Shown: positions 10,801 to 19,918 of the stretch, one piece after another
Layout of the letters: every line of letters starts with the position of its first letter
Numbering within the stretch: the stretch's first letter is position 1
Assembly (NCBI GenBank): GCA_001599755.1
Contig: BCHX01000004.1
Location: 4,588,001-4,652,000, forward strand
DNA: 64,000 nt
Direction of reading: 5' to 3'
Origin: Gliomastix tumulicola
Lineage: Eukaryota > Ascomycota > Sordariomycetes > Hypocreales > Bionectriaceae
The notes under the pieces: model-generated
Database searches by the model: none
The model's input: only the letters and a program-made list of their open reading frames with translations
Told to the model about the DNA's origin: nothing
Program-made: the position numbers and the translations under genes

Positions 10801-12993
10801 TTATAATATTAGCTGGGTTGATAATGCGTATATATGGCTTGAGACCAATCTCCTCAACGACGTGAACATTTCATCATATCGCTAATGATGACAGTTAGAG
10901 AATGCAGGAACTTTGCTCAATCATTGAAAGGAACGACTCACCAATGGGTTCGAGGCCGGACTGCTCCTGACCAGCGAGCCAGAAATAGCGAGCAGTGCCT
11001 TGTGGAACACCCTCGAAGCCGAGAACTTGGCCCCTCCTCCCAGTGTCATGAGGAGCAGGCCTTTCTGGAGCATCTCGTTGGCGTCCATGACCCAGAGTTG
11101 CCCCGTCTGCTGACGCCTCGCGAGCGTCACGTACACGACGCCGGCGCAGAAGACATCGGTGATGTGGAGAAACGAGGTGCTGAATCCCTCGCAGTCGCCT
11201 GCTTTGTCGTAGCAGCGGTCCATAAATTGCTTGCAGCTGTTCATGATATCCAGTTCCACCTCCGATGTCAGCTCTGATGGCGGCTGAATGTAGGAGGGAG
11301 AGGAGTGGGATGGCATGCCAGGATTCAGGTACCGAGTCAGTTGCATGAGCATCCGACACGTTAAGTGTTCAATGTGTTCGGGTATGTATTTATATTTCTC
11401 GGGGCTTTGTTTCAGCAGTGCTGGGATGTCGCGCCAGAAGCAGATGTTGTGGTAGTGGAGGATACTCGGCTGGTCCAAGTCGGAATTTATCTGCGAGGCG
11501 AGGCGTGCTTGCGTGATGAGGTGGTATTTGAGAGTGGACTCTAGAATATCGTCGTCTGCGGTACCGCTCACCGGCGGGACACGCACAGTCACATCTTCAT
11601 CCTGTATGCTGCATGGTCTGCCCATAGTCAGACTGATGGACCTGCAGACACATCGTTAGTCCCCCTGAAAACCGAGGCACCGCAAAGTGCAGGGCCTTAC
11701 CTGTCAAGGATGTAAGCTGTCCAGAAAACATTGATCCTGTCGAGGGCATGTGAATCTTGCGTTGGATAGTCCTGCTCCTTCTCAAGACCCAGAGCCACAC
11801 ACTTTTGCACGATCAAGCCGATGAGATGCCATGCTGATCCGCCGGAGGGAGAAAGCAGAGAGAAGATGGCAAGCAGGAGCATGCACTTGATAGGGATGAG
11901 CCCATCCTGGTTTCGAAGAATGACTGGTAGCATTCTCCTCGCCGCCCAGTGCAGGGAGTTGACGAAGCCAGAGAGTTGGGAGGAGTCCTGCGAAAGCAGA
12001 CCGCCGATGGCGATGCCGAGACAGGTGTTGAAATACTCGAGGGAGATTCCACGTTCAACTATCGATGCGTGGTCGAAGGCGTCTGAAACCGCATCCATTG
12101 CCACATCATACTGCCTCATGGCATCCTTGGCTGATAGGAAAGGATACTGAAGGCAGACGTGGTTGACGAAGAGCGTCATGTACCCGATCGTTCCTTCGCG
12201 ATCGAGCTTCCGTGCCAGGTCGTGAGCGGGTGTGTCGGAGATCTGGCTCCTCAAACGATGCCCGTCGGCTATCGAATGATCTGCGGAATCCAGGGCTAAG
12301 GCTGAGACGATCATCTTGTAGAGGTTCAAGTTGAGGTTTCGAGACGGCTCCATATTCTCGCTCCGGGGCTCTGCCATTGCCGAACGCGAGAGGAAGCCGA
12401 TCTCGCCCATGGTGTCTCGTGTCGACGGGCTGCGATGATGCCCAGGGGACTCGAGCCCTCTACTCGAGCCCGACCTCGCCAGAGAAGTCCCAGACGCGTC
12501 GCCATGGTGAGTATGGGAGGCGCTGAGCTCGGTGTGGTTGGTCCCGTTGGTCCCCCTTCGGGCCCGTTTGCCCGGTCGTTCAGGCTGACCATTTCGCAGG
12601 TCATGTATCTTTCGCTTCAGGGACTCGACATAGCTGCCATTGATTGTCAACATGCCACATGGATCGAAAGAGAAGAGCGACAACGGGATCTAACCTGCCG
12701 ACAGAGCCGTGCTTGACGGCAAACGTGTCATCGGTGACCTTGGACGGCCAAGGACGATCTTTGCACGCCACGCCGAGAGTCGAGCATGCCGAACAACTTG
12801 GCAGCACTCTATCGCACTACAAAATGTGAGCTTTGGCAACCAACCGGGTAAAAAGAAACGCTCTGCCTCCAACCGAGGTGCACGTTGGTTGTGTCCTGCA
12901 TGGGGGATTGCGACTGACCTTCTGCTTCCGATCGAAGCACCTCTCGCAGGCCAGTCGGCGGAGGCCCGCCGAGGCTTCCCCAGATCCCATCAT
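10801..12993 (-). CDS. Zn2Cys6 transcription factor with fungal-specific middle homology domain
   Basis: Nuclear regulator on the minus strand. Exons are 12993-12919, 12816-12695, 12633-11701, 11641-10942 and probably 10881-10801, giving 636 aa in frame. The binuclear cluster is split by an intron after residue 25: Cys16-X2-Cys19-X6-Cys26-X6-Cys33-X2-Cys36-X6-Cys43 (ACERCFDRKQK joined to CDRVLPSCSACSTLGVAC). A coiled-coil linker (YVESLKRKIHDL) and a Ser/Gly-rich hinge follow, then the Fungal_trans domain (for example LIVQKCVALGLEKEQDYP and INVFWTAYILDRSISLTMGRP). The last intron (10941-10882, donor GTGAGT, acceptor TTAG) is inferred; if it is not spliced the protein ends at 10921 with a short different tail. 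Between esterase and aldolase genes, so a candidate local regulator. Confidence 0.9.
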
Positions 12994-13314
12994 CCTGTAA
13001 CGAGGGGCCGCCGAGGGGATTGGCGATCCATTGAGCGTTTGTCCGGAGCATGCGGGAGGGAAACGAGGGGGGGGAAGGACGTTGTCCGAGGGGTGGGAAG
13101 CACAGGTGAGAGAGTTGGCGGCGTTAGCTTCGGCCCTGGTCCGATGGAAGTCCGGCATCGTCTTCCCCACAGAGTCAAGGGCAGGCAGGGGGAGGGAGCG
13201 CGAGTCATGTCTCGTGTAGTGGAGGCTGAATGCCTGCCCTAAACGTCTCCCTGTCTATTGTGGCTTATCTGCTAACTGTTACATGCTTCTAGTGTGCGTG
13301 TGCTATCACTCTCT
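12994..13314. other. Short intergenic region upstream of the second regulator
   Basis: GC-rich, no gene. The frame upstream of 12993 stays open, so a start further upstream is possible, but the MMGSGEASAG start is only 15 residues from the first zinc cysteine, the usual arrangement. Confidence 0.45.
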
Positions 13315-14226
13315 CTATGCCGACTTGCCGTTGCCGTGGCCGTTCTGAGCCCCCGCGACCTTCTGGTTTATCGCCGCCATCGAAGCCGCGGCCTTGGTCG
13401 CTCCTCCCAGCAGCAGAGGCCCGTCCGTCGCAGCCATGACCCATCGCGCGCCCATGCCGCAGAACTTCTCGACCAGGTCCAGCCGCGCGTGCAGGCCGCC
13501 GACGCCCACCCACTTGCCGTGCCTCGCGCAGGCCCGGATGGCGCGCTCGTAGGCCTCGGTCAGCCGCGGGTTCTCGTAGTCGCCGGGGATGCCCATCTCG
13601 GCCGTCAGGTCGTTGGTCCCGATGAGCAGCGAGTCGACGCCCTCGACGGCGGCGATCTCGTCGACGAGGTCCAGCGCCTCGAGCGTCTCGATCATGGGGA
13701 TGACGAGCGTCGCGGCGTTGGTCACGGGGTTCGACGCCGTGGCCGGGATGGAGCGGAACTGGTAGTGCGGCAGGCCGTTGGTCGAGGACCGCACGCCCAC
13801 GGGCTGGAACTTGGCCGCCCGCACGACGTCCACGGCGTCCTGCACGCTCCGGATGTGCGGCACGATGACGCCCAGCGCGCCGCCGTCGAGCACGCGCGAC
13901 ACGTACGACGACGCCTTGCTCGGCACGCGCACGATGGGCGTGATGCCCGCGTACAGGCTCGCGATGCACAGCTGGCCCGTCGTGTCCAGGTCGAAGGACG
14001 AGTGCTCCATGTCGATGAGGAGGCCGTCGAAGCCCGCCGTCTTGGCGATGCCGGGGATCTCGACGGAGCGCACGAGCTTGACGCTCATCGTGTAGGCGAC
14101 CTCGTCGCGGAGGAGCTTCTCCCGGAGGGAGCTGGCGATGGAGACGGCCATGGGGGGCGGTAGATGCGCGGGTGTAGTAGGTAAGGGAGGTAGAGTAGCT
14201 GGAAGGGGAACGATGTGGATAGACAC
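13315..14226 (-). CDS. HpcH/HpaI-family aldolase
   Basis: Metal-dependent class II aldolase fold (phosphoenolpyruvate/pyruvate-domain barrel), 303 aa, no intron. Family members split 2-keto-3-deoxy sugar acids or 4-hydroxy-2-oxo acids to pyruvate plus an aldehyde. Visible blocks are DGLLIDMEHSSFD, the Arg-containing IVRVPS strand, the metal-binding Glu in IPMIETLEA, the Asp in GTNDLTAEMGIPGD and the Gly-rich GVGGLHARLD. The first 25 residues are Pro/Thr-rich and not family-like; an internal ATG at 14151 (MAVSIASSL) would give 278 aa and may be the true start. It is divergent from a D-2-hydroxyacid dehydrogenase with 562 bp between them, an arrangement that suggests shared control and one pathway using 2-oxo or 2-hydroxy acids. 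A role like fungal 2-keto-3-deoxy-L-rhamnonate aldolase is possible but not shown. Confidence 0.9.
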   Translation of the reverse strand: MSIHIVPLPATLPPLPTTPAHLPPPMAVSIASSLREKLLRDEVAYTMSVKLVRSVEIPGIAKTAGFDGLLIDMEHSSFDLDTTGQLCIASLYAGITPIVRVPSKASSYVSRVLDGGALGVIVPHIRSVQDAVDVVRAAKFQPVGVRSSTNGLPHYQFRSIPATASNPVTNAATLVIPMIETLEALDLVDEIAAVEGVDSLLIGTNDLTAEMGIPGDYENPRLTEAYERAIRACARHGKWVGVGGLHARLDLVEKFCGMGARWVMAATDGPLLLGGATKAAASMAAINQKVAGAQNGHGNGKSA

Positions 14227-14788
14227 TTGGTGATGATGGTCAAGGTCACGTCAAACGGGGAGGTCGAAGAGCGTTCGTTAAGGCGGCTACCTCGTCGATA
14301 TAAAAAGATCCCAACATCAAAGAAAGTGAGGCTACTCGTATCCACACGACCGACAGGAGACCGACCTTCTCCGATCGGTATCCGCTGCGTCGCTTGAAAT
14401 CTCACTCACGTCCGAGAACGCCTCGTCGCGAAACGCGGAGGCACTCGATCCATCCGGGGGCTGAGCGAAGCCCGGACCGGGGCCGACGGGGCCGATCCGG
14501 CCGCCGACACCCTCAAACCAGTTGATACTACAGTGCTCCTGGTGAGATCCAGGGACCTCGGGGCACGTCCACTGAGCCTTCGGGGCAGTTCGTTCTCCGA
14601 TATCTTCTGATCGACCTGACTCACCCGAGGATGGCTGGCCATGAGTGGCCGAGGCAGGATCGCTTCGGTCGTCCTGACATATAACATCAGATCTTCAGTG
14701 TCCAGGGCCGGTTTCCCCCAGACAGCTTCCCTGAAACCCCCTTCCATCAAACCACATAACCTCCATACATCACACAACAACCATCACC
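14227..14788. promoter_or_regulatory. Divergent promoter region between aldolase and dehydrogenase genes
   Basis: A 562 bp bidirectional intergenic space. It contains a TATAAAAA stretch near 14299 and the palindrome CCGATCGG near 14370, plus several CGG/CCG triplets of the kind zinc-cluster proteins bind. No open frame here is credible. Which sites are used is unknown. Confidence 0.4.
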
Positions 14789-15775
14789 ATGGCACCCTCC
14801 CTCGTCTCAGACCAAGAGCCCACTGACGGCCCCCTGCCCCTCAAGCCCACCGTCTACATCCTCGACTCCTTCCACCCCCAGGTCGAGAAGTTCGCCCGCG
14901 AGAACTTCAACGCCGTCTTCCCCACAGACCCGGGCCACGAGAACTGGCGCCAGAAGGCCCAGTACCTCCTCGTCCGCAACTCCCACGTGACGGCCGAGGA
15001 CATCGCCGCCTCCCCGCGGCTCCTGGCCATCGGCAAGCAGGGCGTCGGCATCGACAAGATCGACCAGCCTGCATGCGAGAAGCGCGGCATCCGCATCCTC
15101 AACACGCCCGGCGCCAACGCGCGCGCCGTGGCGGAGATGGTGCTCTCGCTGACCATGGCCGTGGCGCGCGGGGCGGGATCCATCATCGGGCAGCAGGCGC
15201 AGGGGATCAGGGTCGTGAGGGAGAAGTGCAAAGGTCAGCTGCTGCACAAGAAGACCATCGGGATCGTGGGCATGGGACATATCGGGCAGGAGGTCGCGAG
15301 GATCTTCCGCGGCGCGTTTGACGCGTCCGTGGTCGCGTATGATCCGTTTCTGCCGGCCGATTCGTGGGCGGACATCCCTCACACGCGGGTTAACACCGTG
15401 GAGGCGGTGGTCAAGGAGGCGGATGTGGTGACACTGCATGTGCCCTTGACGCCGCAGACGCGGGACATGGTCGACCTGTCGATGATGCAGAAGATGAAGA
15501 AGAGCGCCATCATCATCAACGCCGCGCGAGGCGGGATCGTCAACGAGGCGGATCTCGAGACCGCTCTTCGCGAGGGCATCATCTGGGGTGCAGGCCTTGA
15601 CTGCCATGAGGAGGAGCCCCCTTCCAAGGAGCGCTACGGCCGGCTCTGGGACTTGGGAGTCGTCAGCACGCCGCATATCGGTGCGACGACGAGCGAGACG
15701 CAGGCGCTGACCGGGACAGTGGCTGCTCAGCGGCTGCTGGAGTTTGCCGCGTCGCAGAAGGCGAACGGGGAGTGA
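14789..15775 (+). CDS. D-isomer-specific 2-hydroxyacid dehydrogenase
   Basis: NAD(P)-dependent oxidoreductase that interconverts 2-oxo acids and D-2-hydroxy acids, 328 aa, no intron, normal length for the family (310-340 aa). The nucleotide-binding Rossmann motif is G161-x-G163-x-x-G166 in GIVGMGHIG, with Asp185 at the end of the next strand (VVAYDP), which favours NAD over NADP. Catalytic residues are Arg247 (NAARGGIVNE), Glu274 (GLDCHEEEP) and His296 (TPHIGATTSE). The substrate-binding N-terminal lobe includes IGKQGVGIDKID. It resembles the phosphoglycerate/hydroxyisocaproate dehydrogenase branch; the exact substrate is not decidable. Divergent with the aldolase, so it could reduce or oxidise the acid that enzyme makes or uses. 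Confidence 0.94.
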   Translation: MAPSLVSDQEPTDGPLPLKPTVYILDSFHPQVEKFARENFNAVFPTDPGHENWRQKAQYLLVRNSHVTAEDIAASPRLLAIGKQGVGIDKIDQPACEKRGIRILNTPGANARAVAEMVLSLTMAVARGAGSIIGQQAQGIRVVREKCKGQLLHKKTIGIVGMGHIGQEVARIFRGAFDASVVAYDPFLPADSWADIPHTRVNTVEAVVKEADVVTLHVPLTPQTRDMVDLSMMQKMKKSAIIINAARGGIVNEADLETALREGIIWGAGLDCHEEEPPSKERYGRLWDLGVVSTPHIGATTSETQALTGTVAAQRLLEFAASQKANGE

Positions 15776-15992
15776 CTATCTGTGTATCATCTGTAAATAT
15801 ATGCCGGTGCCATCACGCCCACAGCTGTACACGGTCAGTGGCTGTCGATGAAAAAAAAAAAAAAAAAAAAAAAGTCTTTCGACCACAATGGCCCTGTCTA
15901 TTGGTATCTTCTATATTAGCATTGTTGTCTCAATAACGATAAGCAAACTGCGGCACACCACTGTCCATCTGTCTCAATGTGCTGTCCCTCTC
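15776..15992. other. Convergent intergenic with a 23-nt A tract
   Basis: Three-prime ends of the dehydrogenase and the glycosyltransferase converge here. An uninterrupted run of A spans 15851-15873. Confidence 0.6.
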
Positions 15993-17769
15993 TCATTTGA
16001 TATACGCCCACTCCGCGATGACGCGCGCCGAGATGTCACGACCCTTCTCTCCGGCACTGATCTTGTCGCCCAGCTTCTTGGCCTTCTCCTTCATCTCGAT
16101 ACCGCGCGCTCCGCCGTCAACGAGCTCGAGGACGGCACTGCTGAGGCATTCCACCGTCCACTCCGGCGCGTTGTCCTTGCACGCCCAGATACCGATGTTG
16201 CTCGTCTCCGCGAGGGCAGCGAAGTTGTACAGATCCGCCCACATGGGGAGGATGACCTGTGGAACGCCAGAACTAAGAAAGTGGTCAGCGGGATGCCGAG
16301 TTTGAGTGCAAGTGCAGGTAGTTGGCTGGCCACACGTACAGAGCACCCTCGTGGTAGCAGTTCGATCCGCCGTGGTGGACAAAGGCAGCGACGTTGCCGC
16401 TCTCGAGAATGGAGGTCGGGTCGACGGTCAGCCAGTTCGAGGCCCGCAGGCGATCGCTGTCGAGATACGGCTGCAGCGGGATGCGGAAGTCGTCCGAGTA
16501 TTCGCTCCTCTTCATGTACTTCCACAGGACCTGGACGCCCGTCTTGTCGATGACCTCCTTGACGGCGAGACCCAATGCCACGGCTTGAGCCTCCGTCAAC
16601 TGGTACTACTTGTTAGTACCCCCGCATCACATCAAACATCATCATCATCATCATCATCATCTTGATCACTCACAGTGTAATGGCTCCCGAGGTTGATGAG
16701 GACAGTAGGCGCCTTCTCCAGCCACGCCGCCAGCTCCGGATCCTGCTCCGCCACGGGCGCAGACGAGAGCACAATCGGCCCGGCAGCCGTGACGTTACCA
16801 GGGATGACCTCGAGCGGGATCGACGCGCCGGCGGTGTCCATGCTGATCCACGGGATGCCGGGGCCGGCCATATCGAAGAACTTGATCGGGTCCTTGAGGC
16901 CCTTGGCCGCCAGGAGAGGCTTCTTCTCGGCGAGCGAGGGGACCGAAAGGAAGCCGTAGATGAAGCGGAAGTTCATCGCGATGTTCTCGGGGATGTTCTT
17001 GAGCGGCACGGGGAACGGGAAGCCCGAGGAGAATCTGGTGTCTGTTATCAGTCCCCCGTTTTCCCCTTTATGCTACTGTGGATGGCATAGTCCCGGGGGG
17101 GGCAACTCACGCTGGGTACTTGTAGAGCATCTTCAGCAGGCCCTGGTTCGGGAGAAACGAGTCCACGAGCGTGTTGGGCGAGATCATCGCGCGCAGACGC
17201 CCCTTGTCAGCCGCGGCATCCTGCCCAGGCAGGAACAGAACCTCCATAACGACAATCGCGGGGTCAATCTCGTCAATCAGGTCGCACACCTGCTTGTAGA
17301 TGCCATAGTAGCTCTCGACGTCCCACGGCGCGACAAAGTACGGCAGGTTGCGCACGAACTTGCCGAGACCGCCGAAACCAGGCGGATGCATCAGCCACTC
17401 GATGTCGCGCCCGTCCTGGTAGGCGACATCCTCGAAAGTCGGCCCCGCGATCGGGTGGAAGACGATGTCCTTGGCCGCCGGGTTCTTCTTGCGCGCGTAC
17501 TGCGAGACGCGCTCGATCTTCTTGGCCTTGCTCGGGAAGGACGCGTAGTGCACCTCGATGTCCGGGTAGTTCTCGAGCAGCGCGTAGGCCGTGGCGATGT
17601 GCACGTTGCTGAGGCCGTGCTCCTGGTTCGCGACCATCAGCACCGTCTTGTTCCGGCCCTGGATGTAGTGCGGGATGACGACCTCGCCGCCTTGCTGGCT
17701 GGCGAAGAAGACCGCCAGCGAGGCGATGAGGACGGCGCCCACGAGCAGGAGTCTGGTGAACATGGTCAT
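15993..17769 (-). CDS. UDP-glycosyltransferase (GT1 family), membrane-anchored
   Basis: Transfers a sugar from a UDP-sugar to a small acceptor, 519 aa. Exons on the minus strand are 17769-17111, 17034-16674, 16599-16340 and 16272-15993, frame-consistent (1560 nt). The N-terminus has one hydrophobic segment (FTRLLLVGAVLIASLAVFFA), either a signal anchor or a signal peptide, so the enzyme probably faces or enters the secretory pathway. The C-terminal donor-binding domain shows the GT1 signature: VLINLGSHYT, then NWLTVDP, then FVHHGGSNCYHEALSGVPQ (rebuilt across the last intron) and ILPMWADLYNFA. No C-terminal anchor helix is seen, unlike animal UGTs. The third exon has two in-frame acceptors 6 nt apart. 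Intron 2 contains a (CAT)n microsatellite at 16638-16660. Acceptor unknown; conjugation of a metabolite or xenobiotic fits the neighbours. Confidence 0.92.
16638..16660. repeat. (CAT)n microsatellite inside a glycosyltransferase intron
   Basis: About 7-8 perfect CAT units, lying within the intron between 16673 and 16600, so not translated in the spliced message. Confidence 0.85.
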
Positions 17770-18280
17770 CAGTCAGCAGCTCTTTACAGATGCATAGCAA
17801 ACAAACAATCGAAGGGGGAACAGAGGCAAGGACTCACCGCAACGGGGCCGTGACATTTTAATCTCTTCCCTGGTGGTGGTGGTGGTGGTGGCACGTTGGG
17901 TCAGTGACCGGGGGAAAAACGGTGAAATTAATAAGGGTCCTGGACTTCTGTCATGATCCCTGCCGCCGCCGCGTGGGATGTGCTACCAAGCTACTAGTAG
18001 TCAGGGGTGGTTCCTGTCAGCGTTTTCAGGCCGCTGAATCATTGGCAACAACGCGAGATGGATTTGCTTAGCTGCGCACTTATCACAGCCCTAACCGCGC
18101 CGGTCCTTTAACGGATTTCGCCAACGGGCGGAATGTAAGCACTATCGACCATCCTTGTCTCACGTCAGAGCCGGGGGTTTACGCCATTGTTGGTGAGGAG
18201 CGGCGGCGGGTAAGGAGTCGTTTTTCTGCATCATATTGATAGCCCAGCATATCAACACGCGTTACAGAAGTGCCACGGAG

Positions 18281-18347
18281 GTGAAGGAAAACTTGGGCCA
18301 CATACACACCTCAAACGTATGGTCCCATAACTCAAGTATTTAGCAGT
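18281..18347 (+). repeat. Foldback element, copy A
   Basis: Related to three other sequences at 52.23, 55.31 and 57.91 kb. Shared blocks are CTTGGGCCACATACACACC on the left and GTATGGTCCCATAACTCAAG followed by TATTT on the right; the two arms are loosely complementary to each other. This copy has the most diverged outer ends. Confidence 0.55.
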
Positions 18348-18501
18348 CTGGACCTCGGCAATGACCCCTGCATCCATACGCGTGGCATATTCACCACCAT
18401 GGGGGGAGCAAGACTGGGTACGACACCCTTACGATGGCGACAACGACGACGACCAAGGCGCCCAGGGAACAACTGCCGCACCAAGTAGGCAATAAAAGGT
18501 G

Positions 18502-18561
18502 ACAGGGCCCTTACGACGGGAACAGGGCCCATACGACGGGAACCGAGCCCCAGAAGAGGGA
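18502..18561. repeat. 20-bp tandem repeat, about 2.5 copies
   Basis: ACAGGGCCCTTACGACGGGA at 18502-18521 is followed directly by a copy differing in one base at 18522-18541 and then by a degenerate partial copy. Confidence 0.8.
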
Positions 18562-19112
18562 ACGACAATTGCCCAGTTGGGAGCCAATGGCCATGACAAG
18601 GCTCCAAAGTAGCAATATAAGGCATGACGTCCTTCTTTAGTAGCACCTGGTAATACCCTTGCACTCACCGCAGCGAACATTGTGTCGGTGTGCATGGTAC
18701 CATTGTCGGGTGCCAGTCAGGACGCAAAGATTCGACACAGAAAGGTAGGCTCGCTCCCTCTTCTTTAGCGTCTCAGTTTCGATACGTCATGCAATAGGTA
18801 GAAAGAGAACCCGCATGGCAGCATAAAGAGAACGCTGAGGCTTCTATGAATTCCCTACTACCTCGCAAGTCGGGGTAGTCTTGTCCATATCGTATATAAA
18901 GCCGTATTTTCGTACAACGACATCCTCTATCGAGCCGGTCTTGCTCGATTTACTCGATATCATCCCAATCTGTCGACTTTTCACGCCGTTGTAGCTGTTG
19001 GGATGGTCAGCAGCTTGCCCGAGATTCAATGGCAATCAGGAAATTCAGCCAGCAGCCGAGTAAAACACAAGCCATAACCTAGATGGGGAATTAAGAACCC
19101 GACTCACCTCTT

Positions 19113-19616
19113 TTAGTAGTTGCCCTGCGAGGGCACAGCACTCTTCAATTCTTTGCTTTCGTTCGGGGTCGCGTAGAGCATTCTTGTCCACTTCGTGAAC
19201 AGCTCGGTCTTTGCCTCGAAGAAAATCCCGGAAGAGATAGCAGCCATGATGAAGAAAGTGCATCGACACAGCTGAAGGTGATGATTGCAGTCATGAAAGG
19301 CAGCCCAATAGGCAGCCGCCGCCGAGCCGGCGAATATTCCAGCCGCATAGTAGCCGGGTATGCATGGCCTCAAGGCGGGACGTTGGTCTGCTTGGCTTGA
19401 AGCGATGATCAGGGCCACCAAGTACATTGAGAACATGAACGGGACCACGACCAGTGCCTCCAAATTCGGGTCTCCCCATTGATCTCTTTGCTTGAGGGTG
19501 AAGCCGAGACCGCCCCTGATGAGGCACAGTCCAGCGCAGATGGCCAGGTTCACTAACAGAAAGGCGTCGCCCGTCTCCACGTGGTCGCTCACGGTCCGCC
19601 AAGAAGAAGCAGTCAT
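19113..19616 (-). CDS. Small multi-pass membrane protein of unknown function
   Basis: A 167 aa open frame with no intron. It has about four hydrophobic segments: AFLLVNLAICAGLCLI, LVVVPFMFSMYLVALIIA, a segment around YYAAGIFAGSAAAAYWAAF, and LCRCTFFIMAAISSGIFF. The rest is short hydrophilic loops with a soluble C-terminal tail. I do not recognise a family; the architecture recalls small fungal four-helix membrane proteins found near metabolic clusters, but that is only resemblance. It lies between the glycosyltransferase and the third zinc-cluster regulator, all three on the minus strand, without operon-like spacing. Confidence is limited because nothing besides hydrophobicity supports it. 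Confidence 0.55.
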   Translation of the reverse strand: MTASSWRTVSDHVETGDAFLLVNLAICAGLCLIRGGLGFTLKQRDQWGDPNLEALVVVPFMFSMYLVALIIASSQADQRPALRPCIPGYYAAGIFAGSAAAAYWAAFHDCNHHLQLCRCTFFIMAAISSGIFFEAKTELFTKWTRMLYATPNESKELKSAVPSQGNY

Positions 19617-19918
19617 AGTTGGACTCGTACTGGCGATGAAGGGCGACTAGGAGTTAAAGGGAGTAAAGAAAGGAACCGAGGGGGTGGTCCAGAGAATTAT
19701 TCGTCGAGTTCGCAGTGGCTGGTATGTTTGTTATTGAAATGGTTGGGAAATGTAAGATGGCTTGTGCTGTGGCTTGCGCTGGCTTCTGTAGGCCGCCCCC
19801 GTGACCCAGCCTCAGTATCGGCCCTACATCTGTCTACACAGAAACCAACGTACCAATCATAAGATGCCTGTCGATTTGTTACCATCTGACACTTGGTCGC
19901 CCTCCGAGCGGTCATGCT
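19617..19918. other. Short intergenic region
   Basis: Space between the third regulator's stop and the start of the small membrane protein, both on the minus strand. No further feature is seen. Confidence 0.5.

Larger units (their letters stand above)
17770..19112. other. Intergenic 1.3 kb with short repeats
   Basis: No credible gene. It holds a (GGT)n run at about 17872-17891, a foldback sequence at 18281-18347 and a 20-bp tandem repeat at 18502-18561, described separately. Confidence 0.5.

Noticed and set aside
13294..14163. 289-aa plus-strand frame opposite the aldolase
   Set aside because: Antisense shadow with Arg-, Asp- and His-biased composition; the minus-strand aldolase has all family motifs.
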